64,000 nt of DNA from Serinicoccus sediminis (GTDB lineage Bacteria; Actinomycetota; Actinomycetes; Actinomycetales; Dermatophilaceae): assembly GCF_004153545.1 (NCBI RefSeq), contig NZ_SDVA01000007.1:141013-205012 (forward strand), read 5' to 3'. How positions within the stretch are numbered: position 1 is the stretch's first letter; every line of letters begins with the position of its first letter. Under the pieces are notes generated by a model that worked only from the letters and a program-made list of their open reading frames with translations, was not told the origin of the DNA and searched no databases. The position numbers were made by a program, and so were the translations under genes. Below are positions 37,001 through 46,500 of this stretch, piece after piece.

Positions 37001-37374
37001 ACCGCCCCGTCCAGCGAGACCGCCTTGACCTCGGCGTGCCGCACGTTGACCTCACCGCCGTTGCTGGCGACGAGCACCCGGCCCTGCGCGTCCCAGCCCA
37101 GGACCATGGTGGTCGAGGCGCCCCACCAGGTGAGCCGGCGCGCGGTCCCCGTGGCCAGCTCGACGACCATGACCTCGGGGTGCCCGTCGCGGTGGCTGAC
37201 GTAGGCGACGTGCGTGCCGTCCGGCGAGAAGCGGGGGGACCGGGCCGGGACCCGGTCGGCCGTCAGCCGCCACGCGCGGCCCCCGGTCACCGGGGCCAGC
37301 CAGACGTCGTCGTCGGCGACGAAGGTGACGAGATCGCCGTGCAGGTGAGGGAAGCGCAGGTAGGACGGGCTCAC
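34099..37374 (-). CDS. Tricorn protease homolog (S41 family peptidase)
   Basis: A 1091-residue tricorn-core protease homolog, in the family a cytoplasmic enzyme that degrades peptides released by the proteasome. The first 650 residues form beta-propeller repeats with many RFSPDG(T/R)-type blades. A PDZ domain (about 790-850) contains ARPGDVLVAVDGRPV. The C-terminal serine protease domain contains VVDVRYNRGGHTSQ, NQFSGSDGD with the nucleophilic Ser, and GFGVENHGVDPDIEV. The start is the GTG at 37374; TAGGGT lies 7 bases upstream on the same strand, so the message is probably leaderless. No signal peptide is seen. Confidence 0.93.
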   Translation of the reverse strand: MSPSYLRFPHLHGDLVTFVADDDVWLAPVTGGRAWRLTADRVPARSPRFSPDGTHVAYVSHRDGHPEVMVVELATGTARRLTWWGASTTMVLGWDAQGRVLVASNGGEVNVRHAEVKAVSLDGAVERMPWGPAWGVAVRADGAVALSTVGSRPPAQWKRYRGGTAPRLWLDEAGDGTWTQLLDDEPAALVDPLWVGDTLLFVSDRAAHFPEAADEQANLWAWESPGGTRRRLRKVATRPRQLTHQDGAQGYVRDATTDGRRVVWHSRGELWLLDSLDATPRRVEVDLPVGRPARHTVEAAQRLDHLAVDRGGDASLVGTHGATFWVSHRSGPVRALVADSAVRTREPVFLGQDAAVLVTDVEGEDSLEIHRLDGAASPRRLCGGELGRVLHLAAAPDGTALACLSHDGAVRVVDVETGQARVVGRSVQGEALTPRFSPDGRYLAWSQPTAGEGEHHQLMVLDVRAGAEPVAVTSGRYHDRDVDFTRDGKALVFLSDRTFDPTYAAHEFALSFTGATRPWLIPLAAADAAPFAPSVQGWRISEAADGTGAQDTPDPGDAATAAPASPDLDVDGAEQRITPFPVPSDDYRDLRAAKDGVLWVRVSGAAGELGSRRAGVDGDEPTDALEFFSFTKRTLTTVATAVDRFHVSGDGERVVVQHEESLHVQPTDRKPEEDASPSDKVDVDLTRIRLEVDPRARWHQMFDENARIMRDQFWRADMDGVDWDGLTRRWRPLVERLATHDDLLDVLWETVGELNTSHAYVTPPEPPGDADRRLGLLGADLSPDAEGWRIDRVLTGESSDPAARSPLRAAGVDARPGDVLVAVDGRPVDPADGPAPLLVGAADRPVQLTLRRAGADRQVVVVPVPDEEGLRYQDWVASRRAYVEEHGGGRLGYLHIPDMMSVGWAQLHRDLHVATRAEGLVVDVRYNRGGHTSQLVLSRLAAKVVGWAAARHYEEVGSYPSQAPRGPVVMVANQFSGSDGDIVNAGAQAMGLGPVVGVRTWGGVVGIDGRFDLVDGTQITQPRYAFWLKDKGFGVENHGVDPDIEVVHSPADVATGTDRQLDRAIEEAFRLLEQHPAATPPGLPGPRVRRH

Positions 37375-37421
37375 GCGCCCGACCCTACGTGCTGGCCGGG
37401 GGACACGCAGGGGGAGCGGAC

Positions 37422-37835
37422 CTACTCGTCCTCACCGGGCTGCGGGTCGTCCGAGGGCTCCCACTCCACCTCGGTGAGCTCCTCGTCGTCCTCGCCGGTC
37501 CAGTAGTGCATGGCCGACTCCTCCGGGGAGTCCCAGCTCGTGGTGCGGCACTCCCGGGCGATGTCCCGGGCCTCGGTGTCCGGGCGGTGCCGCTGCGCCC
37601 ACCGCTCCGACTCCTCCTGCCGCTCGCGCTGAGCGATGCTCTCCTCGAGCGACTGCTCGCCGGGGGTGACGCCGAACGCCGAGGAGCCGACGTAGTGCTC
37701 GCCCGTCTGGTAGCCACGGTCCAGCACGTCGCCGTCGCCGTCGAGCGTGTCCTCCGGCTGCAGCTGGTCCTCCGCGTCGACGCTCCACACCCCCAGGTCG
37801 TCACCGATGGTGTCGCGGTCGGTCTGGTCGCTCAT
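37422..37835 (-). CDS. DUF5709 family protein
   Basis: A 137-residue, strongly acidic protein beginning MSDQTDRDTIGDDLGVWSVD, with LQPEDTLDG and DVLDRGYQTGEHYVGSSAFG. This Asp/Glu-rich pattern fits the actinobacterial DUF5709 family, whose function is unknown. The ATG at 37835 has AAGGAG eight bases upstream. It is divergent from the TauE/SafE permease gene and lies 47 bases upstream of the tricorn-like gene on the same strand. Confidence 0.8.
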   Translation of the reverse strand: MSDQTDRDTIGDDLGVWSVDAEDQLQPEDTLDGDGDVLDRGYQTGEHYVGSSAFGVTPGEQSLEESIAQRERQEESERWAQRHRPDTEARDIARECRTTSWDSPEESAMHYWTGEDDEELTEVEWEPSDDPQPGEDE

Positions 37836-37947
37836 GACGGTGCTCCTTCGCGCGCGGCTCCTTCGCTCACGCCTGCTCCGGCTCACAGTAGCGCCGCCGG
37901 GCTCCCCGCGGCAGCCCCGGCGCCGGCCGTGGGCCAGACTGCGCACC

Positions 37948-38694
37948 ATGACCTTCGCCGTGCTCGTCGTCGCCGCCGTGGCGCTCGGCGCCGCCCTGCA
38001 GCGGGTGGCCGGCATGGGCCTGGGGATGAGCGTGGCCCCGGTCGCCACCGTGCTCATCGGCCCGGTGGCCGGGGTCATGGTGTCCAACGTGGCGGCGATC
38101 GTGGCCGCGGCGATCCTCGCCGTCATGCTGCGCGGTGACGTGGACTGGCGGAGGTTCCGCACGCTGGTGCCGCTGCTGCTGGTCGGCTCCCTCGCCGGGG
38201 CCCTGGTGGTGCGGCACGTCCCCGTCGCGGTGCTGGACGTCGTGCTGGGGGCCAGTGTGCTGGTCGCCATCACCGCCGTGGTGGGCACCCGTCACCAGCC
38301 GGCGGTGACCGGTGGCGGCGCGGTCGTCGTCTCGGGCGCGGTCGCCGGCTTCATGAACACCACCGCGGGCGTCGCCGGGCCCGCGATGGCGGTGTACGCC
38401 GTGGCCTCCCGCTGGGGCCAGCGCTCCTTCGCGGCCACCCTGCAGCCGATCTTCCTGCTGGCCAACACCGCCTCGGTCGTCGCCAAGGTCGCGCTCGGCG
38501 CCACCCCGGCCGCGGGGGTCGTGCCGTGGTGGACCTGGCCGGTGGTGTGCGGGGCCGTGCCGGCCGGCATCTGGGCGGGCACCGCGGTCAGCGACCGGGT
38601 GAGCCTGCGGACGGCCCGCCGGGTGGCGATCGGGGTCGCCGCCACGGGGGGTCTGGTCGCCCTCGTCCGGGGGCTGCTGGCCTGGCTGGGGTGA
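37948..38694 (+). CDS. TauE/SafE family sulfite exporter-like permease
   Basis: A 248-residue membrane protein with about eight hydrophobic segments in two related halves. [18 protein letters not shown] near the N-terminus and [19 protein letters not shown] in the middle are the paired Gly-rich motifs of the TauE/SafE (DUF81) family, linked to export of sulfite or organosulfonates. The ATG at 37948 follows CAGACT by 7 bases, a weak leaderless-type -10. miaB begins 28 bases after the stop. Confidence 0.85.
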   Translation: MTFAVLVVAAVALGAALQRVAGMGLGMSVAPVATVLIGPVAGVMVSNVAAIVAAAILAVMLRGDVDWRRFRTLVPLLLVGSLAGALVVRHVPVAVLDVVLGASVLVAITAVVGTRHQPAVTGGGAVVVSGAVAGFMNTTAGVAGPAMAVYAVASRWGQRSFAATLQPIFLLANTASVVAKVALGATPAAGVVPWWTWPVVCGAVPAGIWAGTAVSDRVSLRTARRVAIGVAATGGLVALVRGLLAWLG

Positions 38695-38722
38695 GCTGCG
38701 CGGCGCGTACCCTAGGAGGGCC

Positions 38723-40270
<1,548 letters not shown>

Positions 40271-40274
40271 GGCG

Positions 40275-40877
40275 TCAGGAGGCCTCGCGGCTGCCCGCGG
40301 CCGCCTCGGAGGCGTCGGCGACCCGGTCGGCGTGAGCCGCCTCGCGCGTCGCCTGCCGTGCCTCGCGGCGCTCTGCCCAGGCCTGTCGACGCTCCTCGCG
40401 GGCGACCGCGGCCTTGTGGTCGGCCTCCATGCGGTCGATCTCGGCCCGTGCCTCCGGCTTGCCGTAGAACCGCCAGACGCTGTAGCCGAGCAGGATGATG
40501 GCGATGGCGCTGGAGACGATCATGGTGATGGCCACCGGCCGGCCGCCGAAGAGCCACCACTGCTCGTCTACCGGCCACCAGCCGGGGGCGGGCGGCGCCA
40601 TCAGCCACACGACGGCCACTCCTACGAGGCCGAGGGCGATGAGGGCCGACAGCGCGATCCGCGGGATGGTCTGGACCCCCTGGGCGGCGCCGCGCAGCGC
40701 GCGGAACTTCACCGGGTTGGTCCACCGCCGGGCCCAGGCGTACTGCGTCGACAGGATCCACAGGCCGGCGAAGGTCAGCAGCAGGCCGGGCCCGGGGAGC
40801 ACGAGCGCCAGGATGCCGACCACGAGGACCACCCAGCCCAGGGTCTCCAGGGCGATCCTCTTGGCGGCGGCGTTCAC
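40275..40877 (-). CDS. PGPGW (TIGR02611-like) membrane protein
   Basis: A 200-residue protein with four hydrophobic segments. The motif LVLPGPGLLLTFAGLWILST (about 23-42) followed by EYAWARRW-like QYAWARRW identifies the PGPGW transmembrane family of unknown function. The C-terminal 55 residues are highly charged and likely helical in the cytoplasm (EERRQAWAERREARQATR). The GTG at 40877 is chosen because TAGGCT lies 8 bases upstream; a longer Arg/Pro-rich start is possible but unlikely. It converges with miaB with almost no spacer. Confidence 0.8.
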   Translation of the reverse strand: MNAAAKRIALETLGWVVLVVGILALVLPGPGLLLTFAGLWILSTQYAWARRWTNPVKFRALRGAAQGVQTIPRIALSALIALGLVGVAVVWLMAPPAPGWWPVDEQWWLFGGRPVAITMIVSSAIAIILLGYSVWRFYGKPEARAEIDRMEADHKAAVAREERRQAWAERREARQATREAAHADRVADASEAAAGSREAS

Positions 40878-40994
40878 AAGGGTCGAGCCTAGGCGAGGCG
40901 GGGGCCGGGCGCGAGCCGCGGCCTCGCGGGGGGTCCGTCGCGCACGAGCCGGGGCGGTCTGCACCCGGGGGGAGGCTGTGGCAGGCTACCGCCC

Positions 40995-41813
40995 GTGACG
41001 TGGAGCCAGGTCGACCGTGACGAGCTGCTCGAGATCTCCCACCACGACCCGTTCGTCCGCTTCGCCACGAGCAACGAGATCGTGGCTGTTGCCGCGCCCG
41101 AGGGCTGGGCGTGCGTGGGGCCGTGGCGCCCCGGCTCCGCCCACTGGGGCGGTGCGGCCGTGGTGTCGTCCCAGGCGCCGGCCGGCGCGGAGGCGCAGGC
41201 GCTGGAGGCGATCGTCCGGGCCGGCGGCGACGGGCTGGCCCTGGAGTGGTTCTCCACCGCCGAGGACCGCTCGCTGTGCCTGCCGGACACCTATGCCTGC
41301 ACCGGCACCGGACGGTGGTCGTTCATGTGGACCGAGGGGCGCGAGGGCGCCAGGGCAGCCGGTGAGCTGGCCTCGCGGGGGCTGCAGGTCGAGGAGCTGC
41401 ACGACCGTGACGACGCCTCGGCCATCGAGGAGTTCGGCGCGGCGCACTCCCGTGGCCGCTACCTCGGCTTCCCCGGGTGGGGGTTCGCCACGACGTGGCT
41501 CGCGGTCCGCGACAGCGCCGGTCAGACCGTCGCGGTGGGCGGCCTGCACGAGCTCGCCTCCGGCATGCCGCACGTCGCCGGCATGGTCGTCCGCCCCGAC
41601 GCCCGCGGACGCGGCGTCGGCGGGCTGCTGACCCGCGAGCTCACCGCCCGCGCCGTGGAGGAGGCCGGGGTCTCGACGCTGAGCGTCTTCTCCGACAACG
41701 TCGGGGCGGTGGCGCTCTACCAGCGCCTGGGGTATGCCGTCGCCCACCGCTTCCACACCCGCGAGCTCGAGGCAGCCGGCGTCCATCCGCTCGCGTCACG
41801 CGACCTACGATGA
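40995..41813 (+). CDS. GNAT family N-acetyltransferase
   Basis: A 272-residue protein with the acetyl-CoA-binding GNAT domain in the C-terminal half: VAGMVVRPDARGRGVGGLLTRE (motif A, about 192-213 in two parts) and FSDNVGAVALYQRLGYAV (motif B). The N-terminal half looks like a divergent, probably inactive second GNAT-like domain. The substrate is unknown. The start is the GTG at 40995, 7 bases after CAGGCT. The stop overlaps the -10 hexamer of the next gene. Confidence 0.85.
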   Translation: MTWSQVDRDELLEISHHDPFVRFATSNEIVAVAAPEGWACVGPWRPGSAHWGGAAVVSSQAPAGAEAQALEAIVRAGGDGLALEWFSTAEDRSLCLPDTYACTGTGRWSFMWTEGREGARAAGELASRGLQVEELHDRDDASAIEEFGAAHSRGRYLGFPGWGFATTWLAVRDSAGQTVAVGGLHELASGMPHVAGMVVRPDARGRGVGGLLTRELTARAVEEAGVSTLSVFSDNVGAVALYQRLGYAVAHRFHTRELEAAGVHPLASRDLR

Positions 41814-41817
41814 CCGG

Positions 41818-42237
41818 GTGAGCGAACGGCATACCCCCACGTCGGCGCCCGGACCGGTGGACCCGCCGACGCCGCGGCAGCGCACGGCCGGGAAGGTCGC
41901 CGCGGCGCTCGTGGCCGTGGAGGCGGTGGTCGTCGTCGGGTTCGCGGTGTTCTACCTCGTCGAGCTGGCCCTTGGGCAGGGGCAGGACACGCTGGTCGTC
42001 ATCATGTCGGTGGTGACGATGGTGGTCTTCGTCATCGGCCTGGCCTACACCGCCCTCGGGCTGCTGCGCCGGCACCCCCGCGCGCAGGCGCCGGCCATCG
42101 CGTTCAACTTCCTCATGGTGCCGCTGGGCATCGCGCTGCTGCCGCTCGCGGCCTGGTGGGTCGGGGCGGGTGTGCTCGCGCTCGGGGCCGGCGTCGTGGT
42201 CGCGACCTTCTCGATGGGCAAGCTCGAGGAGCGCTGA
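41818..42237 (+). CDS. Four-helix hypothetical membrane protein
   Basis: A 139-residue protein with a polar Pro-rich N-terminus (about 25 residues) and four hydrophobic segments at about 33-52, 58-80, 88-108 and 110-130. No family is recognised. The start is the GTG at 41818: TACGAT ends exactly 6 bases before it, and the TGA stop of the GNAT gene begins on the last base of that hexamer. It therefore probably has its own leaderless transcript. Confidence 0.7.
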   Translation: MSERHTPTSAPGPVDPPTPRQRTAGKVAAALVAVEAVVVVGFAVFYLVELALGQGQDTLVVIMSVVTMVVFVIGLAYTALGLLRRHPRAQAPAIAFNFLMVPLGIALLPLAAWWVGAGVLALGAGVVVATFSMGKLEER

Positions 42238-42324
42238 CCCCCCGGCGTCTCGGCGTGCGCGGGAACCCCTCCACGGCCCGGGCAGGTCGGCCGGTGACGG
42301 GCCCGCCGGTCGGTCGGCACCGGG

Positions 42325-43182
42325 TCAGGGTGACCTGGTCCGGCGCACCAGCCCCGCGAGCAGGTCGGGCTCGGCCCGGAAGTCGATGCGCTGCACCACG
42401 CCGTCCCGGACGGTGAAGTCGAAGGCGACCTGCGGCCTACCGCGCAGGAACCACGCGGCCCCCGGCCGGTCGCCCACGAGCACCGGCAGGGCCGACGCCG
42501 CGCCGCCGTCGAACATCCGGGCGACGGCCTCTCTGCCCTCGATGCGGGCGGGGGTGCCCACCGCCACCGCGGCCGCGTCGCCGACCACGAGCGCGTCCGG
42601 GGCCAGCAGCTGCAGCAGCCGGGCGAAGTCGCCGTGCCGGGCCGCGGCCAGGAACGCGTCGACGACCACGGCGTCCGCCTGCCGGTCGGGCTCGACCGGC
42701 TGCCGCACCTTGCCGCGGGCCCGGGAGGCCAGCTTGCGCGCGGCCGGCGGGGTGCGGTCGAGGATCTGCGCGATGGTGGTGAAGTCGACCCCGAAGGTGT
42801 CGTGCAGCACGAAGGCCACCCGCTCGCTCGGCGTCAGCCGGTCCAGCACCACCTGCAGCGCGACGCCGACGGTGTCGGCCAGGACGACCTCGTCCACCGG
42901 GTCCGGGGCCGCGCCGGAGCCGCCCCCGTCCACCGCATCCTGCGTCTCCTGCGGGTCGACCGGCTGCGGCACCCGGGCCCGGAGGCGGTCCAGGCACAGC
43001 CGCACGGTCACCGTGGTCAGCCAGCCGGGCAGGTTCGCGATGTCGGCGGCGTCCGGGGTGCCGTGCAGCCGCAGCCACGCGGTCTGCACGACGTCCTGCG
43101 CCTCGGCGTGGTCGCCCAGGATTTGACCGGCGAGGCGCAGCAGCCGCGGCCGCTCCGCCTCGAAGGCGCTCGTCTGCTCCAT
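42325..43182 (-). CDS. ECF41-like RNA polymerase sigma factor (SigJ type) with SnoaL-like C-terminal domain
   Basis: A 285-residue extracytoplasmic-function sigma factor. Region 2 has AGQILGDHAEAQDVVQTAWLR (seen as two halves around residue 25) and region 4 has LTPSERVAFVLHDTFGVDF and LDRTPPAARKLASRARGKV (about 115-160). A C-terminal SnoaL-like domain of about 110 residues follows, as in ECF41 factors, where it takes the place of an anti-sigma factor and tunes activity. The ATG at 43182 has GGAAG about 9 bases upstream. A DUF1059 gene is divergent, and the space between them holds an ECF41-type promoter. Confidence 0.88.
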   Translation of the reverse strand: MEQTSAFEAERPRLLRLAGQILGDHAEAQDVVQTAWLRLHGTPDAADIANLPGWLTTVTVRLCLDRLRARVPQPVDPQETQDAVDGGGSGAAPDPVDEVVLADTVGVALQVVLDRLTPSERVAFVLHDTFGVDFTTIAQILDRTPPAARKLASRARGKVRQPVEPDRQADAVVVDAFLAAARHGDFARLLQLLAPDALVVGDAAAVAVGTPARIEGREAVARMFDGGAASALPVLVGDRPGAAWFLRGRPQVAFDFTVRDGVVQRIDFRAEPDLLAGLVRRTRSP

Positions 43183-43184
43183 GT

Positions 43185-43211
43185 CGTCACACTTCCACGT
43201 CGGGATCCGTC
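43185..43211 (+). promoter_or_regulatory. ECF41-type promoter driving the DUF1059 gene
   Basis: CGTCACA, 16 bases, CGTC. The published ECF41 target consensus is TGTCACA-N16-CGTC, so six of seven -35 bases, the spacer length and all of the -10 core agree. The site starts just outside the sigma factor start codon on the opposite strand and points at the DUF1059 gene. Confidence 0.7.
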
Positions 43212-43266
43212 AGGGGAGTGACGATCACGGGGCCGGACCTGTGACCGCACCGAGAGAGGACGAGCG

Positions 43267-43503
43267 ATGAAGACCATGACCTGCCGCCAGCTGGGCGGCC
43301 CGTGCGACCACGCGCACCGTGGCGAGGACGCCGACGCGGTGATCGCCGCGCAGGACCAGCACCTCAAGGACGCCGTCGCCGCCGGCGACGCCGCGCACGA
43401 GCCGGCGGACGCCGACATGCGCGGCCGGTGGAAGCACCCGGCGAGGTCGCTGGGGTGGTACCGCGACATGAAGAAGCAGTTCGCGGCGCTGCCCGCGGAC
43501 TGA
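43267..43503 (+). CDS. DUF1059 family small protein
   Basis: A 78-residue protein, MKTMTCRQLGGPCDHAHRGE, matching the small DUF1059 family with two conserved cysteines (6 and 13) and a C-terminal WYRDMKKQFAALP. Function unknown. The ATG has a purine-rich ribosome site, GAGAGGA, upstream. The divergent ECF41 sigma factor and the promoter at 43185 suggest that it is the main local target of that factor; in known ECF41 systems the neighbouring target is often a carboxymuconolactone decarboxylase, oxidoreductase or epimerase. Confidence 0.85.
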   Translation: MKTMTCRQLGGPCDHAHRGEDADAVIAAQDQHLKDAVAAGDAAHEPADADMRGRWKHPARSLGWYRDMKKQFAALPAD

Positions 43504-43509
43504 GGACCC

Positions 43510-46500
43510 TCACCCCCGTCCGGGAGGCGGGGACGCCACCTGCACGCGGGTGCACCGTCCGCGGTGGACGAGCACGCCGCGTCCGGGCAGCGCGAGGTCG
43601 CCGACCGGCACCCCGACGCCGAGCACGGAGCCGTGGGACGCGGTGGTGGGCTGCAGGACCAGCCCGGTGCGGCCGCGCGCGGCGAGCGGCACCAGCCCGC
43701 GGAAGGCGCTCGCCGCGGCGTCGACGTCGGCGGCGACGAGCAGGTCGACCCGGTATGCCGTGACCGCCTGCACCAGGGCGTCCTCCACCGGGGTGCCCGC
43801 GAGCAGGTGGGCGTCGTCGACGACCACGCAGCCCTCCGGCCCCAGGTCGGCCACGGACCGCTCGAGGTCGGCCCGGTCTGGTGGGTCGCCGGGGTCCACG
43901 ACCAGGGCCTGGCGCCCGCGGGCCAGCAGCCCGAGCGCGTGCGAGCGGCCCGACCCGGGCGGCCCGAGCACGAGGAACGAGCCGCCGGGCGGGGGCAGCG
44001 GGAGAGCCTCGTCACCGCCGGCCGCCCACGCGGCGGGGTGGTCCGCACCGGGCGTCCAGCTGCGGGGGAGCGGGCGGCATACCAGGGGAGGCGGACCCAC
44101 CGGCGGAGCCGCCACGGCCTCGGCCGAGGGCAGCACGACGTGCGCCTCGACACCGTCGCGCATCCCGACGAGCCGCCCGGGTGGGTGGTCGACGGGCAGC
44201 TGGTGGGTGCGGAGCCCGGTCATGAGCAGGTCGGCCGGGTCGTTGAGGCGGTGCGCCCAGGTGTGCGGGAGCACGGAGGCGACCTTGCCGAAGAGGAGGC
44301 TGCGGTCGCCGGTGACCAGGCCCACCACCCCGGCGGCCGGGCCCTCGCGCAGGAGGCGCAGGGCGACGTCCTCGGCACGACCCCGCTCGAGGCCGCCGAA
44401 GAGGTCGACGAGGCGGTCCCACCCGTCGACCGCCCAGACCACCGGCGTGCGGTCGCCGCCGCCCGCGGCCTGCCGGGAGCGGACCAGCTCGTCGAGGCGG
44501 TCCAGCACCCGCAGCCCGTGGGCGAGGTCGTCCGGCTCCACCCAGGCGAGCAGGCCCGGGTGGTGCCGCAGCTCGGTGGCCTCCAACGAACGACCCAGGT
44601 CGAGCACCACCACCCAGGCACCACCCGTGCGGGAGAGCACCGAGCGCAGCGTGGTCGAGCGCCCGGAGCGGGCGGCGCCGACGACGGCGAGGTGCTCCCG
44701 GGCCGGCCAGTGCAGCGGCTCGCGCCGCTGCCGGGCGGGGAGGTCCAGCAGGGCCCAGGCCTGCGGCGACCCGGGCAGGGTGTCGACCCGCGGCGGGAGG
44801 GGGGGATGCCAGACGACGGGCGGTGCCAGGCCCGTCGCCCGTGCGGCGGAGCGGAGCACCTCGGCGACGGCGCCCAGGTCGTCCTCGCTCCGCGTCCGCC
44901 CCACCGGTGCCTCGAGCACCCGGCGGGCCGCCCACACGTCGGGGGTCGCGGTCACCTGCCAGGCCTGGGTGGACGAGGGTGCGGGTGGCCCGACCCGAGC
45001 CACCTGCACCGCGCGCGGCGGCTCTGCGCCGGTGCGCCACAGCGCCAGGCCGGGGCGTCCCTCGGGGAGCAGCGCGGCGGCCGGGGTCTCGACGACGTCC
45101 AGGGAGTCGGTGACGTCACGGACCCGTAGCGCGACGCGAAGATTGACGTTGGCGCGCAGGTCGGGGCCTACCACCCCGGCCGGGCGCTGGGTGGCGAGCA
45201 CGAGGTGGACCCCCAGGCTGCGCCCGACCGCGGCGAGCCGGACCAGCCCGGTCATCACCTCGGGGACCTCCTCCGCCAGCACCCGGAACTCGTCGATGAC
45301 GACCACCAGGCGGGGCAGCCCGGGTAGGTGGGCCGCGTCCCTGACGCCCGCCTCGGCCAGCCTGCTCTCCCGGCGGGTCAGCTCGGCCTGCAGCGAGGCC
45401 AGCACCCGCGCGGCCAGGTGCGGGTCGAGGTCGGTCACGAGCCCGGTGACGTGCGGCAGCGCGGCACAGTCGCCCAGCGAGGACCCACCCTTGAAGTCCA
45501 CCAGGAGGAGGGCCAGGTCGGCGGGGGAGGAGCACAGGGCCAGCCCGGTGACCAGGGTCCGGAGCAGCTCGGACTTGCCGGACCCGGTGGTGCCCGCGAC
45601 CAGGGCGTGCGGCCCGTCGCGAGCCAGGTCGATGGTGACCACCGCGCCCGCGGCGTCGACGCCGAGAGGGACGGCCAGACCTTTCCGTCGCCACCCGGTC
45701 TCCGCCTCGGCCGTGGTCGTGGGCCAGGAGGCGATCCCGCCCAGCGGCGGGGCGTCCCCGGGCAGCGCCGGACCCTCGTCGGCCTCCCGCGTGGCCGAGC
45801 GACCGACCAGCGGGGCGAGCGCCCGCGCCAGGCTGCGGGCCCGTGCCAGCCCGAGCGTCGTCGGTCGGAAGGCCACGTCCGGTCGGCCGGGCACCTGCAG
45901 GACGGCAGCGGCGGGCCCGTGCACCTGCACCCGGGTCGTCCCCGGCGGGGCCTGCGACAGGTCGTCGACGAGCAGCAGGTCACGACCCCACGCCACCGCC
46001 GTGCCCTCGACCACGCCCCCGGAGGTGTCCGTGTGCGGCAGCCAGGCGAGCAGGTCCCAGTCGGGCCCCGGCGGCCGGTCGGGGTCCACGGAAAGGGTCC
46101 AGACGCCGGGCGGGTATGCCGTGGCGAGCTGCAGCAGGACGGCACGTGCCAGCCCCTCCCGGGTCGTGCGGTCGCCGGCGATCACGAGGGGGCCGTCGAG
46201 GGCGAGCGGGAGCGGGGCCGCCTCGTGCCCCAGGACCTCTCCCTCGAGGAGGATCTCCGAGTCGCACGCGTGCTCACCCAGGGTGACCGACAACGGTTCG
46301 GTGGCGCACTGCCACAGGGCGAGGGAAGGGTGCGGGCCGAGGCTGGTCACGACACCGACGAGCCCGGGGTGTCGCCGTCGCAGCAGGTCGAGCTCACGCC
46401 GGAGGCATACCCGTGCCGCGGCCCGGTGGGCGGCGCGGGCCTCGGCGGTCGCCTCCACACCCTCCTCGAACTCGAGCCGGGCCGCGCGCCGGTCCCCGAG

